DNA from: Arcobacter defluvii
GTDB taxonomy: Bacteria; Campylobacterota; Campylobacteria; Campylobacterales; Arcobacteraceae
Length of the DNA stretch: 64,000 nucleotides
NCBI RefSeq assembly: GCF_013201725.1
Contig: NZ_CP053835.1
Location: 186,001-250,000 of the forward strand
Direction: 5' to 3'
Below the pieces are notes generated by a model, which did no database searches, was not told the origin of the DNA, and was given only the letters and a program-made list of their open reading frames with translations. Positions 9,470 through 18,155 of the stretch are shown one piece after another. Position 1 is the first letter of the stretch. Each line of letters starts with the position of its first letter. The position numbers and the translations under genes were made by a program.

Positions 9470-9895
9470 ACATTTCGTACATTTCGCATCAAGACTATAT
9501 TTACCAGCACCAATAAACATAATAGAAATAGAAGCTAAAAGATAAATCAAAGGAAGTTCAATAACTGGACCACCAGTTTTTCCTAAAGTGAAAATATCTG
9601 CGCTATGAGCTAAAAATATTGCAAAAACCATAGTTAAAGCAAAAAACAGAGATGAAATTCTCGTAAATAAACCAAAAATTATAAAAATAGGAAAAACTAT
9701 CTCTCCAAAATAAACTCCATATGCAATAAATTCAGGTAAACCAGCATTTGTAACTAAAAACTTTATTCCATCAATTCCATTAAATAGTTTTGTAAATCCA
9801 TGAAATAACATAAGACCAGCAATACTTAATCTTAAGATTAATTTACCAATATCTTCGTTTAAAGAACAAGCTAATTTATTCTCACAACTTATCAT
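9455..9895 (-). CDS. DoxX-family membrane protein
   Basis: The 146-residue protein has four hydrophobic helices in the DoxX pattern: LILRLSIAGLMLFHGFTKL at about residues 19-37, then a second helix with AYGVYFGEIVFPIFII, and two more. DoxX relatives are small quinone-pathway or redox-associated membrane proteins; no specific role can be assigned. The N-terminus (ISCENKLACS) and C-terminus (CTKCNKLP) carry cysteines, including a CxxC, which might bind metal or be redox active. Its promoter region is shared back-to-back with the YqhD-like gene. Confidence 0.85.
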   Translation of the reverse strand: MISCENKLACSLNEDIGKLILRLSIAGLMLFHGFTKLFNGIDGIKFLVTNAGLPEFIAYGVYFGEIVFPIFIIFGLFTRISSLFFALTMVFAIFLAHSADIFTLGKTGGPVIELPLIYLLASISIMFIGAGKYSLDAKCTKCNKLP

Positions 9896-10006
9896 AATAA
9901 TTCCTTTTATTTTTAATTTTTGGATTTATATCTTTTTAATATTAAGTAACTGTTTAGTATGATGATTAAATAACAAAAAATTTAAATTTTCTAAAAAGGA
10001 TTTCGC

Positions 10007-11140
10007 ATGACATATACATATTTTAATCCAACAGTTATAGAGTTTGGTGAGGGAAAAATAAAATCAATAACAAAATATATTGATAAAGATTTAAAAGTAT
10101 TAGTTGTTTATGGTGGAGGAAGTATCAAAAAAAATGGAGTTTTTGAGCAAGTTTCAAAAGCTTTAGAAGGTTATACTTGGTTTGAATTTGGTGGAGTAGA
10201 ACCAAATCCCTCTGTTGAAACTTTAAATAAAGCAGTTGCTTTAATCAAAGAAAAAAATATAGATTTTGTTTTAGCTGTTGGTGGTGGTTCAGTTATTGAT
10301 GGAAGTAAATATTTAGTATCTAGTGCACTTTATGATGGAGATGGATGGGACTTTTTAGAGGGTAAAGATGTAAAAAATGCTTTACCTTTAGGTGCCATCT
10401 TAACAATTCCTGCTACAGGAAGTGAATCAAATGGAACAGCTGTTATTTCAAAAAAATCAACAAATGAAAAAAGATATTTTGCATCATCTTTAACTTATCC
10501 TAAATTTGCAATTTTAGACCCAAGTATAATGAGTAGTTTAGATGATAGACAACTTGCAAATGGTTTAGTTGATGCTTTTGTTCATACTTGTGAACAATAT
10601 TTAACTTATCCAAATAGTTCACTTTTACACGATGGCTATGCTCAGACTATTTTAAGAGGTTTATATACTTTATCTTTAAATTGGCAAAATAGAAGAACTA
10701 TATTATGGCAAGAGAACCTAATGCTATTAGCTAATCAGGCTTTAAATGGATTTATAGGTTCAGGAGTTCCACAAGATTGGGCAACACATATGATTGGACA
10801 TGAAATTACAGCATTTTATGGACTTGATCATGCAAGAAGTTTAGCAGTTGTTCAACCACATCTTTTAAGAGTAATGATTGAAGATAAAAAAGAAAAATTA
10901 ACTCAAATGGGAAAAGAAGTTTTTGATATGCCACATAATTATGAAATGGTAGTTGAAGCAATAGAATATATGTATCATAGTATAGGAGTTTCTACAAAAC
11001 TAAAAGATTATGATATTGATAATAAAGTTATTGAAAATATAACAGGAGCACTAAGAAAACATGGGATGAATGCAATAGGTGAAAAAGGAAATTTAACTTT
11101 AGATAAAGTTGCAGTTATTTTAGAAAATTCTATTAAATAA
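10007..11140 (+). CDS. iron-containing alcohol dehydrogenase, YqhD/BdhA type
   Basis: This 377-residue cytoplasmic NAD(P)H-dependent aldehyde/alcohol oxidoreductase has a Rossmann-like N-terminal half. That half carries VYGGGSIKKNG (about residue 36) and VGGGSVIDGSK (about residue 90), the latter being the usual nucleotide-binding signature. The C-terminal metal-binding half includes the NGLVDAFVHTCEQY segment and HEITAFYGLDHARSLAVVQP. The wording of both motifs is that of the YqhD/butanol dehydrogenase subgroup, which mainly reduces aldehydes with NADPH. A -10-like TATGAT lies at 9958-9963. Confidence 0.9.
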   Translation: MTYTYFNPTVIEFGEGKIKSITKYIDKDLKVLVVYGGGSIKKNGVFEQVSKALEGYTWFEFGGVEPNPSVETLNKAVALIKEKNIDFVLAVGGGSVIDGSKYLVSSALYDGDGWDFLEGKDVKNALPLGAILTIPATGSESNGTAVISKKSTNEKRYFASSLTYPKFAILDPSIMSSLDDRQLANGLVDAFVHTCEQYLTYPNSSLLHDGYAQTILRGLYTLSLNWQNRRTILWQENLMLLANQALNGFIGSGVPQDWATHMIGHEITAFYGLDHARSLAVVQPHLLRVMIEDKKEKLTQMGKEVFDMPHNYEMVVEAIEYMYHSIGVSTKLKDYDIDNKVIENITGALRKHGMNAIGEKGNLTLDKVAVILENSIK

Positions 11141-11144
11141 GTTG

Positions 11145-11164
11145 AAGTAGCTAAATGGCTACTT
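11145..11164. terminator. hairpin between convergent genes
   Basis: The inverted repeat AAGTAGC / GCTACTT with a 6-nt loop lies between the alcohol dehydrogenase stop and the DUF2238 stop. A T-rich stretch follows on the plus strand. Confidence 0.45.
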
Positions 11165-11755
11165 TAATGTTTTTTGTAATACTTTATCGTGATATTTACT
11201 AAGTGATAATAAAGCTATAATTGAACCAACTAAAGCCCAAGTCATATCACTTTGAGTATCCCAAATATAACCTTGTGTTCCTAAAAAATCATTTGCAGCA
11301 TCATTTGTAGTAATTGCAACTAACCATTCAACAATTTCATATAAAGCTGAAAGTGCTAAACAAAAGCAGATTATAAAAAAATTTCTCCAAACATTTGTAT
11401 TTATGATATTTTTTCTAATAATTAGTTCTCTTGCAATCATTGCAGGAACAAATCCTTGTGCTAGATGTCCGATTTTATCATAGTTATTTCTATCTTGATT
11501 TAAAAATTCTTTCACATAATCAAAAAAAGGAACTTCTGCATAAGTATAGTGACCACCAATCATCAAAATAATACAATGCATTAAAATCAGAAAATAGATT
11601 AAATTTGTAAATTGAAATTTTTTATATGTAATAAAAAGAACAATAAAACCAATGATTGCGGGAAATACTTCTAAAAACCAAGTAAATAAATCTTTTGGAT
11701 TTATAAGTGACCAAATGAAAAAAGAAAAATAGATAAAAATCCAGATTTTAATCAT
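11159..11755 (-). CDS. DUF2238 (YjdF-like) inner membrane protein
   Basis: The 198-residue protein has about five hydrophobic helices and the family's conserved polar motifs. These are GGHYTYAEVPFFDY, NNYDKIGHLAQGFVPA, and LSALYEIVEWLVA followed by FLGTQGYIWDTQSDM. Function of the family is not known. The His, Asp and Glu residues in these motifs could form a buried active or metal site. The ATG overlaps the end of the upstream histidine-kinase gene by 8 bp, so the two are probably translated from one message. Confidence 0.85.
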   Translation of the reverse strand: MIKIWIFIYFSFFIWSLINPKDLFTWFLEVFPAIIGFIVLFITYKKFQFTNLIYFLILMHCIILMIGGHYTYAEVPFFDYVKEFLNQDRNNYDKIGHLAQGFVPAMIARELIIRKNIINTNVWRNFFIICFCLALSALYEIVEWLVAITTNDAANDFLGTQGYIWDTQSDMTWALVGSIIALLSLSKYHDKVLQKTLK

Positions 11756-14303
11756 TATTAATTTCTAGTGGTAAAGTTATAGTAAATTCTGCTCCTAAAT
11801 ACTCTTTATCATTGTAAAAAAATGTATTATTTGATACTTCAATTTTGCCTTTTAAATGTTTATCAATTAATAATTTACTCATATAAAGTCCAATTCCTGT
11901 ACCATTAAATTTATGTTTTGTAGTAAAATATGGTTCGAATACTTTATCAATAATTTTTTCATCAATACCTTTTGCATTATCTTTGATTTTGATGATTAGA
12001 TTATTTTCTTCTGTATAAATATAGATAAAAATATATCTTTTTTCTTTTATATCAATTTTTTCTTTTAATGCATCTTTTGCATTTACTAAAATATTCATAA
12101 GTACTTGAATAAGTTCATTTTCTAATGATAAAAATTTTGTTTCTTGAGTATTTTTTATTACTACAACTTTGTGTGTATTTAGAGTTGGAGACATTAAATC
12201 AAGAGCTTTATTTATAACTTGGGTTATACTTATTTCTGAAATAATTTTTTCATTACTAAAAAAATTTCTAAAATCATCAATAGTATTTGAAAGGTAAGTA
12301 GTGGCTTGTTTTATATGATTTATTGATTGAAAAAATTCTTCATCATCTAAAGAATTAAATCTTTTTTTTAGTTCAATTCCTGATGCACAAACACTTATTG
12401 TAGAAAGTGGTTGTCTCCACTGATGGGCAATATTTTCAAGCATTTCTCCCATTGAAGCCATTCTTGATTGTTGGATTAAAATTCTATTTTTTTCTTCATT
12501 TTTTTTGATTTCTAAACTTATTTTTTTTGATAATTTTTTATTTAATTTTTTCAATAAATATTGTCTATAAATCACCACTAAAGCTAAAATAAAAATAATT
12601 ATAGAGATTAAAAGTTTATAATTTATATCTTTTTGATAATTGATTGAAATCCATTTATTTAAAATTTCTTGTTTTTGAGCAGATGAAATATCTTCAATTG
12701 CTTTATTTAAAATAGAATTTAAAATAGGTTCATCATTTCTTGAGCCAATTCCCAAATTCCAAGTATCATCAAATTTTCCAGTGATTTTTAATTGACCTAT
12801 ATAATTATTTTGTATTTGGTATCCAACTGTTGCTAAACTTCCAATGAATCCAAATATTTCACCTTTTTCTACAAGTTTTAATCCTTCATTGATATTTGGA
12901 ACATCAATAAAATGAATATTTGGATGTTTTATTTTCAATATTTCAGCATAAGCATAATTACTAACAATTGCAAGTTTCTGGTCTTTTATTTGTTCTAAAT
13001 TATCAATAAATGGAGCATTGATATTTGCAGCAATTACCAAAGGAGTTGTCAAATAAGGAATAGTAAAATTTAGATATTTTTCTCGTTCAGGAGTTGACAT
13101 AACAAGTGAAAAAATATCACACTTCTTTTCTTTTCCTTTTTTCATAGATTCATTCCAAGTTTTTGTAGGAACTAAAACAATTGGAGTTTGAATTTTATTT
13201 TCAATAATTTTTATATAATCAGCAGCAATTCCAATATGTTTATTATTCTCAATTTTCTCAAAAGGCATCCAATTGGGATCAACACACATCGTAATTTTAG
13301 CTTTCTTTTTTAAATATCTTTTTTCTTCATTTGTTAGAAAAATGTTATTCTCTAGGTGTTTTGCATAAATTAAATCATCAACATCTATTTTATTATTTAA
13401 TAATCCCATAACTCTATATGTATTTATAATAAGATTTATTTTTTCAGTTGTTATTGTTCCTATTTTTCCATTTTTGTCATAAACTAATTTTTTCATTTCA
13501 TTTGCTTCGAAAAGTAAACTAGCTAAACTTTTATTTTGACTATTATATTTATTTAAAATAAGATTTACTGTTTCCTCTATATTTTCAAAAGCATATTCCC
13601 AACCTTTGATAGTTGCTTTATAAAAATCTTTTACTATTTCTGGATTATTTTGTGCAAACTCATTAGTTGTAAATATAAGCTCTTCATAAAAATCAAAACC
13701 ATAATCTTTTGGGTTAAAAATAGTACTTTCATAACCTTTTTCTCTAAGAATAAAAGGTTCATTTGTTGTATATGCAAGCATTAAATCAGTTTTTTTATTT
13801 ATCAAATCATCAACATTAAAAGAGTGATTTATCAAGTTTAAATCCGATAAATTTACACCTTTACTTGTAAGCATAGATGAAAAAGTAGCAAATCTTTCTT
13901 GTTCATTTGTAATCATTAAGGTTTTATTTTTTATATCATTTAAATATTTTAATTTGGAGTCTTTTAAAGCTAATAAAATTAAAGGAGATGATTGGAAAAT
14001 TGAACCTAATAATACAATATTTTTTCCATTAGATTTGTCAACAATCAAAGAACTAGAATTTGTACCAAAATCAGCTTTTTTATTTATAACTTCATCTAAT
14101 ACACTTATAGAAGAGTTATACTTTTTCAGTTCAACATCAAGACCAACATCTTTATAAAAACCTTTCTCTTTTGCTACATAAAAACCTGCAAATTGGAATT
14201 GGTCAAGCCACATTAATTGAACAGAAGTTTTTTTCAATGTTGAAGCTTTCAAAAATGAAAAAGAGATAAAAAGTAATATAAAGATATAAATTAGTTTTTT
14301 TAT
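11748..14303 (-). CDS. membrane histidine kinase with two periplasmic substrate-binding domains
   Basis: With the proposed start the protein has 851 residues. The order is: signal peptide (about 1-20); NMT1/ThiY-like binding domain (about 25-315, beginning VQLMWLDQFQFAGFYVAKEKG); type-3 solute-binding domain (about 335-560, ITMCVDPNWMPFEKI); one membrane helix (about 570-590); coiled linker; HisKA with AHQWRQPLS (His627); and HATPase with GTGIGLYMSKLLI. It probably senses a small ligand and passes phosphate to a regulator not located nearby. No ATG, GTG or TTG allows the signal peptide to be translated. An ATA at 14301-14303 has AAAAAAGG eight bases upstream and a TATAAT at -33. The first conventional codon, TTG at 14250-14252, would lose the signal peptide. 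Confidence 0.8.
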   Translation of the reverse strand: MKKLIYIFILLFISFSFLKASTLKKTSVQLMWLDQFQFAGFYVAKEKGFYKDVGLDVELKKYNSSISVLDEVINKKADFGTNSSSLIVDKSNGKNIVLLGSIFQSSPLILLALKDSKLKYLNDIKNKTLMITNEQERFATFSSMLTSKGVNLSDLNLINHSFNVDDLINKKTDLMLAYTTNEPFILREKGYESTIFNPKDYGFDFYEELIFTTNEFAQNNPEIVKDFYKATIKGWEYAFENIEETVNLILNKYNSQNKSLASLLFEANEMKKLVYDKNGKIGTITTEKINLIINTYRVMGLLNNKIDVDDLIYAKHLENNIFLTNEEKRYLKKKAKITMCVDPNWMPFEKIENNKHIGIAADYIKIIENKIQTPIVLVPTKTWNESMKKGKEKKCDIFSLVMSTPEREKYLNFTIPYLTTPLVIAANINAPFIDNLEQIKDQKLAIVSNYAYAEILKIKHPNIHFIDVPNINEGLKLVEKGEIFGFIGSLATVGYQIQNNYIGQLKITGKFDDTWNLGIGSRNDEPILNSILNKAIEDISSAQKQEILNKWISINYQKDINYKLLISIIIFILALVVIYRQYLLKKLNKKLSKKISLEIKKNEEKNRILIQQSRMASMGEMLENIAHQWRQPLSTISVCASGIELKKRFNSLDDEEFFQSINHIKQATTYLSNTIDDFRNFFSNEKIISEISITQVINKALDLMSPTLNTHKVVVIKNTQETKFLSLENELIQVLMNILVNAKDALKEKIDIKEKRYIFIYIYTEENNLIIKIKDNAKGIDEKIIDKVFEPYFTTKHKFNGTGIGLYMSKLLIDKHLKGKIEVSNNTFFYNDKEYLGAEFTITLPLEINND

Positions 14304-14335
14304 TGGAAAACCTTTTTTACAATTTTTAACACAAT

Positions 14336-14341
14336 ATTATA
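14336..14341 (-). promoter_or_regulatory. -10 element for the histidine kinase
   Basis: TATAAT on the minus strand would start a transcript about 26 nt before the proposed ATA start codon. It is divergent from the -10 of the 14386 gene. Confidence 0.45.
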
Positions 14342-14352
14342 ACAAACTAAGA

Positions 14353-14358
14353 TAAAAT
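14353..14358 (+). promoter_or_regulatory. -10 element for the 14386 membrane protein gene
   Basis: GATAAAAT on the plus strand lies about 28 bp before the ATG at 14386, back-to-back with the kinase promoter. Confidence 0.4.
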
Positions 14359-14385
14359 AACGAATTATTAAAATTAGGAAAATAA

Positions 14386-14883
14386 ATGTCTAAAGAAAAA
14401 ACAATAAAAAATAAAATCTTAGAGTATATCTATGTGGTTTCTAAGCAACCAATTTTATTAAAAGATTTATTAGTTGCCAATAGACAGTACAATGAAGGAA
14501 TGCATGTAGACCCAATAAAATTAGGATTTAGATTGATTCTAATGAGAGCATATGTAGTATATATAGGAATAGTTTTAGCTATTTTAGTACCTATTTCTTT
14601 TTTAACTCATAAAGCTTTGGCAAAAATTGATCCACATATTTCTATTTTAGGAGCTATGGTAATAACTGCTGCAATATTTATGGGTTTTAATTTTTTTAGA
14701 GATAAAATGAGAGATATAATGACAAAAGAACTGATACAAAAGTCTTGGAAATTACACTTCCCATTTTTTTCTTATGAAGAGTATTCTATGAAAATTGATG
14801 AAATTTTTGATAATTCTATAAAAGATGAAGTTTCAAAAAGAGATTTAGAAAAATATATATTAGATAAACTAACTACTCTTTAG
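14386..14883 (+). CDS. two-helix membrane protein of unknown function
   Basis: This 165-residue protein has a charged N-terminus, two central hydrophobic segments (about residues 50-73 and 84-104) and a charged C-terminal tail of about 60 residues. That layout implies both ends are on the cytoplasmic side. AGGAAAATAA precedes the ATG. No domain is recognised. It is transcribed away from the kinase and towards the carboxypeptidase gene, and ends in a strong terminator. Confidence 0.75.
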   Translation: MSKEKTIKNKILEYIYVVSKQPILLKDLLVANRQYNEGMHVDPIKLGFRLILMRAYVVYIGIVLAILVPISFLTHKALAKIDPHISILGAMVITAAIFMGFNFFRDKMRDIMTKELIQKSWKLHFPFFSYEEYSMKIDEIFDNSIKDEVSKRDLEKYILDKLTTL

Positions 14884-14902
14884 TAGCTAGTTTATTTTTT
14901 TT
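14866..14902 (+). terminator. rho-independent terminator after the 14386 gene
   Basis: AAACTAACTACT and AGTAGCTAGTTT pair as a 12-bp stem with one mismatch and a 4-nt loop, followed by ATTTTTTTT. The arms overlap the last codons of the gene. Confidence 0.7.
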
Positions 14903-15704
14903 CTAAAATTGTATTTAAAGCTAGTTTTGTATTTTCCCATCTATTTTGAGCATTTAACATAACAAGTAAAATATCTTTTTTATCTTTTTTCGCTCTTGCA
15001 ATCAAACAAGGTCCAGCTTGATTTGTATATCCAGTTTTTACACCAATTACATATTTATCTCTATCTAACATTTTATTACTTGTATGAACTTTATAAAGTC
15101 TTTTTGTATTTGTTGCTTTGAACGCATAAGAGTTTAATTTTACAATAGAGTTAAATGTTTTATTTCTGATTGCATATTCTGTTAATTTTAATAAATCATT
15201 TGCAGTTGTTTTATGAGCTTTTGCATCAAATCCACATGGATTTACAAAGTTTGTATTTTTCATTCCAAGTTTTTTTGCTTTTGCATTCATCATATTTACA
15301 AATTTTTGTTTATTTCCATTTCCTAAATAAATTGCAATTGCAGTTGCAGCGTCATTTGCTGATTTTATAAGTGCTGCGTGAACTAAATCTTTTAGATAAA
15401 ATTTTTCACCAACTTTAAAATTTAAAATAGTTGGTTCTACTTTTTTCATTTCAGCAGTGATTGTAACTATATTATTCATCTTTTTACTTTCAATTGCAAG
15501 CATCGCAGTCATTATTTTTGTAAGACTAGCTGGACTTACCAATTGATTTGCATCTTTTGAAAAGATAGTTTTTTTTGTATTTAAATCCTTAACAATAATA
15601 GAATCTAAATCTTTTTGAATCTTCTGAAAAACTTTTGTATCATTATATGAAAATGCCATTGTTGGAACTAAAACTAGAAAAAGAATAGAGAAAAAAAACT
15701 TCAT
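14892..15704 (-). CDS. D-alanyl-D-alanine carboxypeptidase (PBP5/6-type, peptidase S11)
   Basis: This is a periplasmic penicillin-binding protein that trims the terminal D-Ala of peptidoglycan stem peptides. The 270-residue protein has a cleavable signal peptide (about 1-19). All three active-site motifs are present: SLTK (Ser60, Lys63), SAN (115-117) and KTG (223-225). It ends shortly after the KTG strand. The C-terminal PBP5_C domain and amphipathic anchor of classical PBP5 are therefore absent, and the enzyme is probably soluble in the periplasm. Homologues of this short type are common in Campylobacterota. Confidence 0.92.
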   Translation of the reverse strand: MKFFFSILFLVLVPTMAFSYNDTKVFQKIQKDLDSIIVKDLNTKKTIFSKDANQLVSPASLTKIMTAMLAIESKKMNNIVTITAEMKKVEPTILNFKVGEKFYLKDLVHAALIKSANDAATAIAIYLGNGNKQKFVNMMNAKAKKLGMKNTNFVNPCGFDAKAHKTTANDLLKLTEYAIRNKTFNSIVKLNSYAFKATNTKRLYKVHTSNKMLDRDKYVIGVKTGYTNQAGPCLIARAKKDKKDILLVMLNAQNRWENTKLALNTILEKK

Positions 15705-15797
15705 TTAAACACCTATTTGGAAATTTGATTTAAGACAGAGACAAATCTTTAGTGAAATTATATACAAATTTGCTTTTTTTTTAGTAAAAAAATTGGT

Positions 15798-16547
15798 TTA
15801 TTTATCATACAAAGCAAAAGCTTCTGTATTTCTTTGTTTTTTGAGTTCCATATCAATAAATTTTCCAATCAAATTTTGCTCTTGTTTTGTGGCTAATGTT
15901 ATTTTTCTTTTAACTGGACGATGTTCATATATGAAAAAATTTGCTTCATACATAGAAAGTCTTATAGGTGTTGCAATCGCATAAGAACTCATAATAAAAT
16001 TATCTTTACAAAGATTGGAAATATCATCAAAATACTCTTTTGTCCAAAGTTCAAAGTTTACATCACTAGAAAAGGCATCTTGGTAAACAATGTCAAAAGA
16101 GTTTTTTTCTAAATTTTTTATATACTCTCTTGCATTTCCTATAAAAACTTCTATTTTGATTTTTTCATCTTCATATTTAGAAGTTTGTGAAATAGAATCT
16201 ATGATATGTTTAATATTTTCAAACTCTTTTGGAAATGGAAAATCTTTTAAAGATTTAATCAAATTCCCATCAAGCTCAGGTGAATAAAAATTTAGTTTAA
16301 CATCAAGATTATTTTGTAAAACATAATAAATAGTAGAAAAAGTGTTATATCCAATTCCAAAACAAATATCTAAAATAGTTAGCTCTTTTTTATCTTGATG
16401 AAATGTAAAAGTAGGGATTATGTGTTTTGTTAAAGCTTCATTTATAGCACCATCATCAGGATTATGATAGTGTTGCTTATAAAATTGAGAGAAAAGTGTA
16501 TTTGAGCCATCTTTTGTAGAAACTATTGAGTTTATATTATCTTGCAA
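15798..16547 (-). CDS. MnmC2/MnmD-like tRNA-modification methyltransferase
   Basis: The 249-residue SAM-dependent methyltransferase matches the methyltransferase half of MnmC, which completes the mnm5(s2)U wobble modification of tRNA. Visible features are the N-terminal FSQFYKQHYHNPDDGAINE, motif I LDICFGIGYNTF, the family-specific VYQDAFSSDVNFELWTKEYF, and SYAIATPIR. The FAD oxidase half of MnmC is missing, as in stand-alone MnmD proteins. It is the last gene of the luxS operon, 15 bp after its neighbour. The tRNA role is inferred from the family. Confidence 0.8.
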   Translation of the reverse strand: MQDNINSIVSTKDGSNTLFSQFYKQHYHNPDDGAINEALTKHIIPTFTFHQDKKELTILDICFGIGYNTFSTIYYVLQNNLDVKLNFYSPELDGNLIKSLKDFPFPKEFENIKHIIDSISQTSKYEDEKIKIEVFIGNAREYIKNLEKNSFDIVYQDAFSSDVNFELWTKEYFDDISNLCKDNFIMSSYAIATPIRLSMYEANFFIYEHRPVKRKITLATKQEQNLIGKFIDMELKKQRNTEAFALYDK

Positions 16548-16562
16548 ATTTAATTTTCCAAT

Positions 16563-17006
16563 TTATAAGCCATTGTCCCAATGGTGCATCTTTTTAGCAG
16601 TAAAAATATAAACATCATCAAAAAGGTCAATACAATTTGGTGCTTGAAAACCTATACTTTCTAATAAATCTAAAATTTCATATCTATTATCATTTGATAT
16701 TTTTTCTAAGATGATTATATTTCCTGAGTTTTCCAAAGCTTTATACATAAGTTTTAAAATCTCTTCTTGATTTTTACAATATGAAAGAATATCACCTAAG
16801 ATTACGTATTCAAACTCTCTTGCTGTTGCTTTTAATTTGGCACTTGAATCATCTAAAAAAGGAATATATTTTATCTGACCTTGATTTTTTTCTTTGATTT
16901 CTTCTAATGTAGAATCAACCAAACCTAAAGAGTTATCTATATGTAAAATAGCAATATTTGTATAATCACTAAATAACTCTTTAAAAAGATTTAGTTTTTC
17001 TTGCAC
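16563..17006 (-). CDS. degenerate methyltransferase-like protein in the luxS operon
   Basis: The 147-residue protein looks like a shortened class I methyltransferase. The segment YVILGDILSYCKNQEEILKL followed by an ALENSGNIIILEK strand is the usual strand-4/strand-5 region. The glycine-rich motif I is not recognisable: the N-terminal strand reads IAILHIDNSLGLVDS. It may have lost SAM binding or may act as a partner protein. It starts 3 bp after luxS and sits 15 bp before the MnmC2-like gene, so co-expression is likely. Confidence 0.65.
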   Translation of the reverse strand: MQEKLNLFKELFSDYTNIAILHIDNSLGLVDSTLEEIKEKNQGQIKYIPFLDDSSAKLKATAREFEYVILGDILSYCKNQEEILKLMYKALENSGNIIILEKISNDNRYEILDLLESIGFQAPNCIDLFDDVYIFTAKKMHHWDNGL

Positions 17007-17009
17007 TTT

Positions 17010-17525
17010 TTAGTTTCCTAAAGATTTTAATTTATCATCTGATAAATATAATTTTTCATTTGACATAACACCAATATCTGCTTTTAAAATATCTCTTGCT
17101 ATATCTTTTGCTTCATCAAGTGAGTGCATTGCACATGTTCCACATTGGAAAATATTTAATTCTGGAATATCACTTTGTTTTTCAACTTTTAAAACATCTT
17201 CCATTGCTTTTTTCCAAGCAACGGCAACTTCTTTTTCACTTGGAGTTCCAATTAAACTCATATAAAAACCAGTTCTACAACCCATAGGAGAAACGTCGAT
17301 GATTTCAACTGTTGGAGAGTTTAGATGATTTCTAATAAATCCAGCAAAAAGATGCTCTAATGTGTGAATACCTTTTTCACTCATCATTGATTGATTTGGT
17401 ACACAAAATCTTAAATCAAAAACTGTAATATTATCACCTTTTGGAGTTTTCATCGTTTTTGCAACTCTAACAGCAGGTGCCGGCATAATCGTATGGTCAA
17501 CTCTAAAACTATCTAATAATGGCAT
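17010..17525 (-). CDS. luxS: S-ribosylhomocysteine lyase (autoinducer-2 synthase)
   Basis: LuxS cleaves S-ribosylhomocysteine to homocysteine and the AI-2 precursor DPD. The 171-residue protein has the metal-binding [10 protein letters not shown] motif (HxxEH), the catalytic-cysteine segment [12 protein letters not shown], and [13 protein letters not shown] with the third metal ligand. It feeds homocysteine to MetH, which is encoded at 5064-8540. It is the first gene of a three-gene run with two methyltransferase-like proteins. Confidence 0.97.
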   Translation of the reverse strand: MPLLDSFRVDHTIMPAPAVRVAKTMKTPKGDNITVFDLRFCVPNQSMMSEKGIHTLEHLFAGFIRNHLNSPTVEIIDVSPMGCRTGFYMSLIGTPSEKEVAVAWKKAMEDVLKVEKQSDIPELNIFQCGTCAMHSLDEAKDIARDILKADIGVMSNEKLYLSDDKLKSLGN

Positions 17526-17594
17526 AAAAAATCCTTCAAATTTAAAATCTATAAAAATATTGAAGGATTATATCCAAAGAAATGTAAAGGGGTA

Positions 17595-17990
17595 TTAAAT
17601 CGTAGATTTGTAGTTTGTAAGCATATTTTTTAGATATTTTGTTGCTTGAACTTTTTGGTAATAAGTAAATATGATAATAAAAATAATTCCAATTCCATAG
17701 GTAAAAGGAATAGCAAGTATTACTAAAATGGCTAAAATAAGTGTATCGTGAAGTTCTGCATTTACCAAAACTTGTGAAGATTTATCTTTTTTGTTTGTTG
17801 AAGTTGTGATTTTTAGGTTGTATTTTAGATATGTATTTATATTGCATTTTGCTATAGATAAACTCTCTTTTTCTATCTTTGTATCATAATCTTTATCTTT
17901 TAGAAACTGCTTTTTTACGAACTCAAATAAAGATTTGTTTCCTTCTTTTAGATTTATCTCTTCTTGAAACTCTACATCAAACATACCCAT
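17595..17990 (-). CDS. small membrane protein of unknown function
   Basis: The 131-residue protein has a charged, soluble N-terminal part of about 80 residues. A long hydrophobic region of roughly 25-30 residues follows (about 83-110, probably one or two helices with an intervening TYGIG turn), then a short basic tail. No family is recognised. It is a single gene between luxS and the divergent ATPase/HNH pair. The 165 bp upstream (17991-18155) are extremely AT-rich and hold several TATAAA-like boxes on both strands. Confidence 0.65.
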   Translation of the reverse strand: MGMFDVEFQEEINLKEGNKSLFEFVKKQFLKDKDYDTKIEKESLSIAKCNINTYLKYNLKITTSTNKKDKSSQVLVNAELHDTLILAILVILAIPFTYGIGIIFIIIFTYYQKVQATKYLKNMLTNYKSTI

Positions 17991-18155
17991 AAATAGCCTT
18001 TTTTATTTTGAGTATAACAAAAAAATGAAAATGAATAAAATGTTATTTGTATATAAAATAATCTATTGTATAAAAAAGATGAATATAAGAAAAAGAGAAA
18101 ATAAATAATATTTTAACTAAGATTAGTAATAAAAATAATAACAAAAGAGTTTTTT

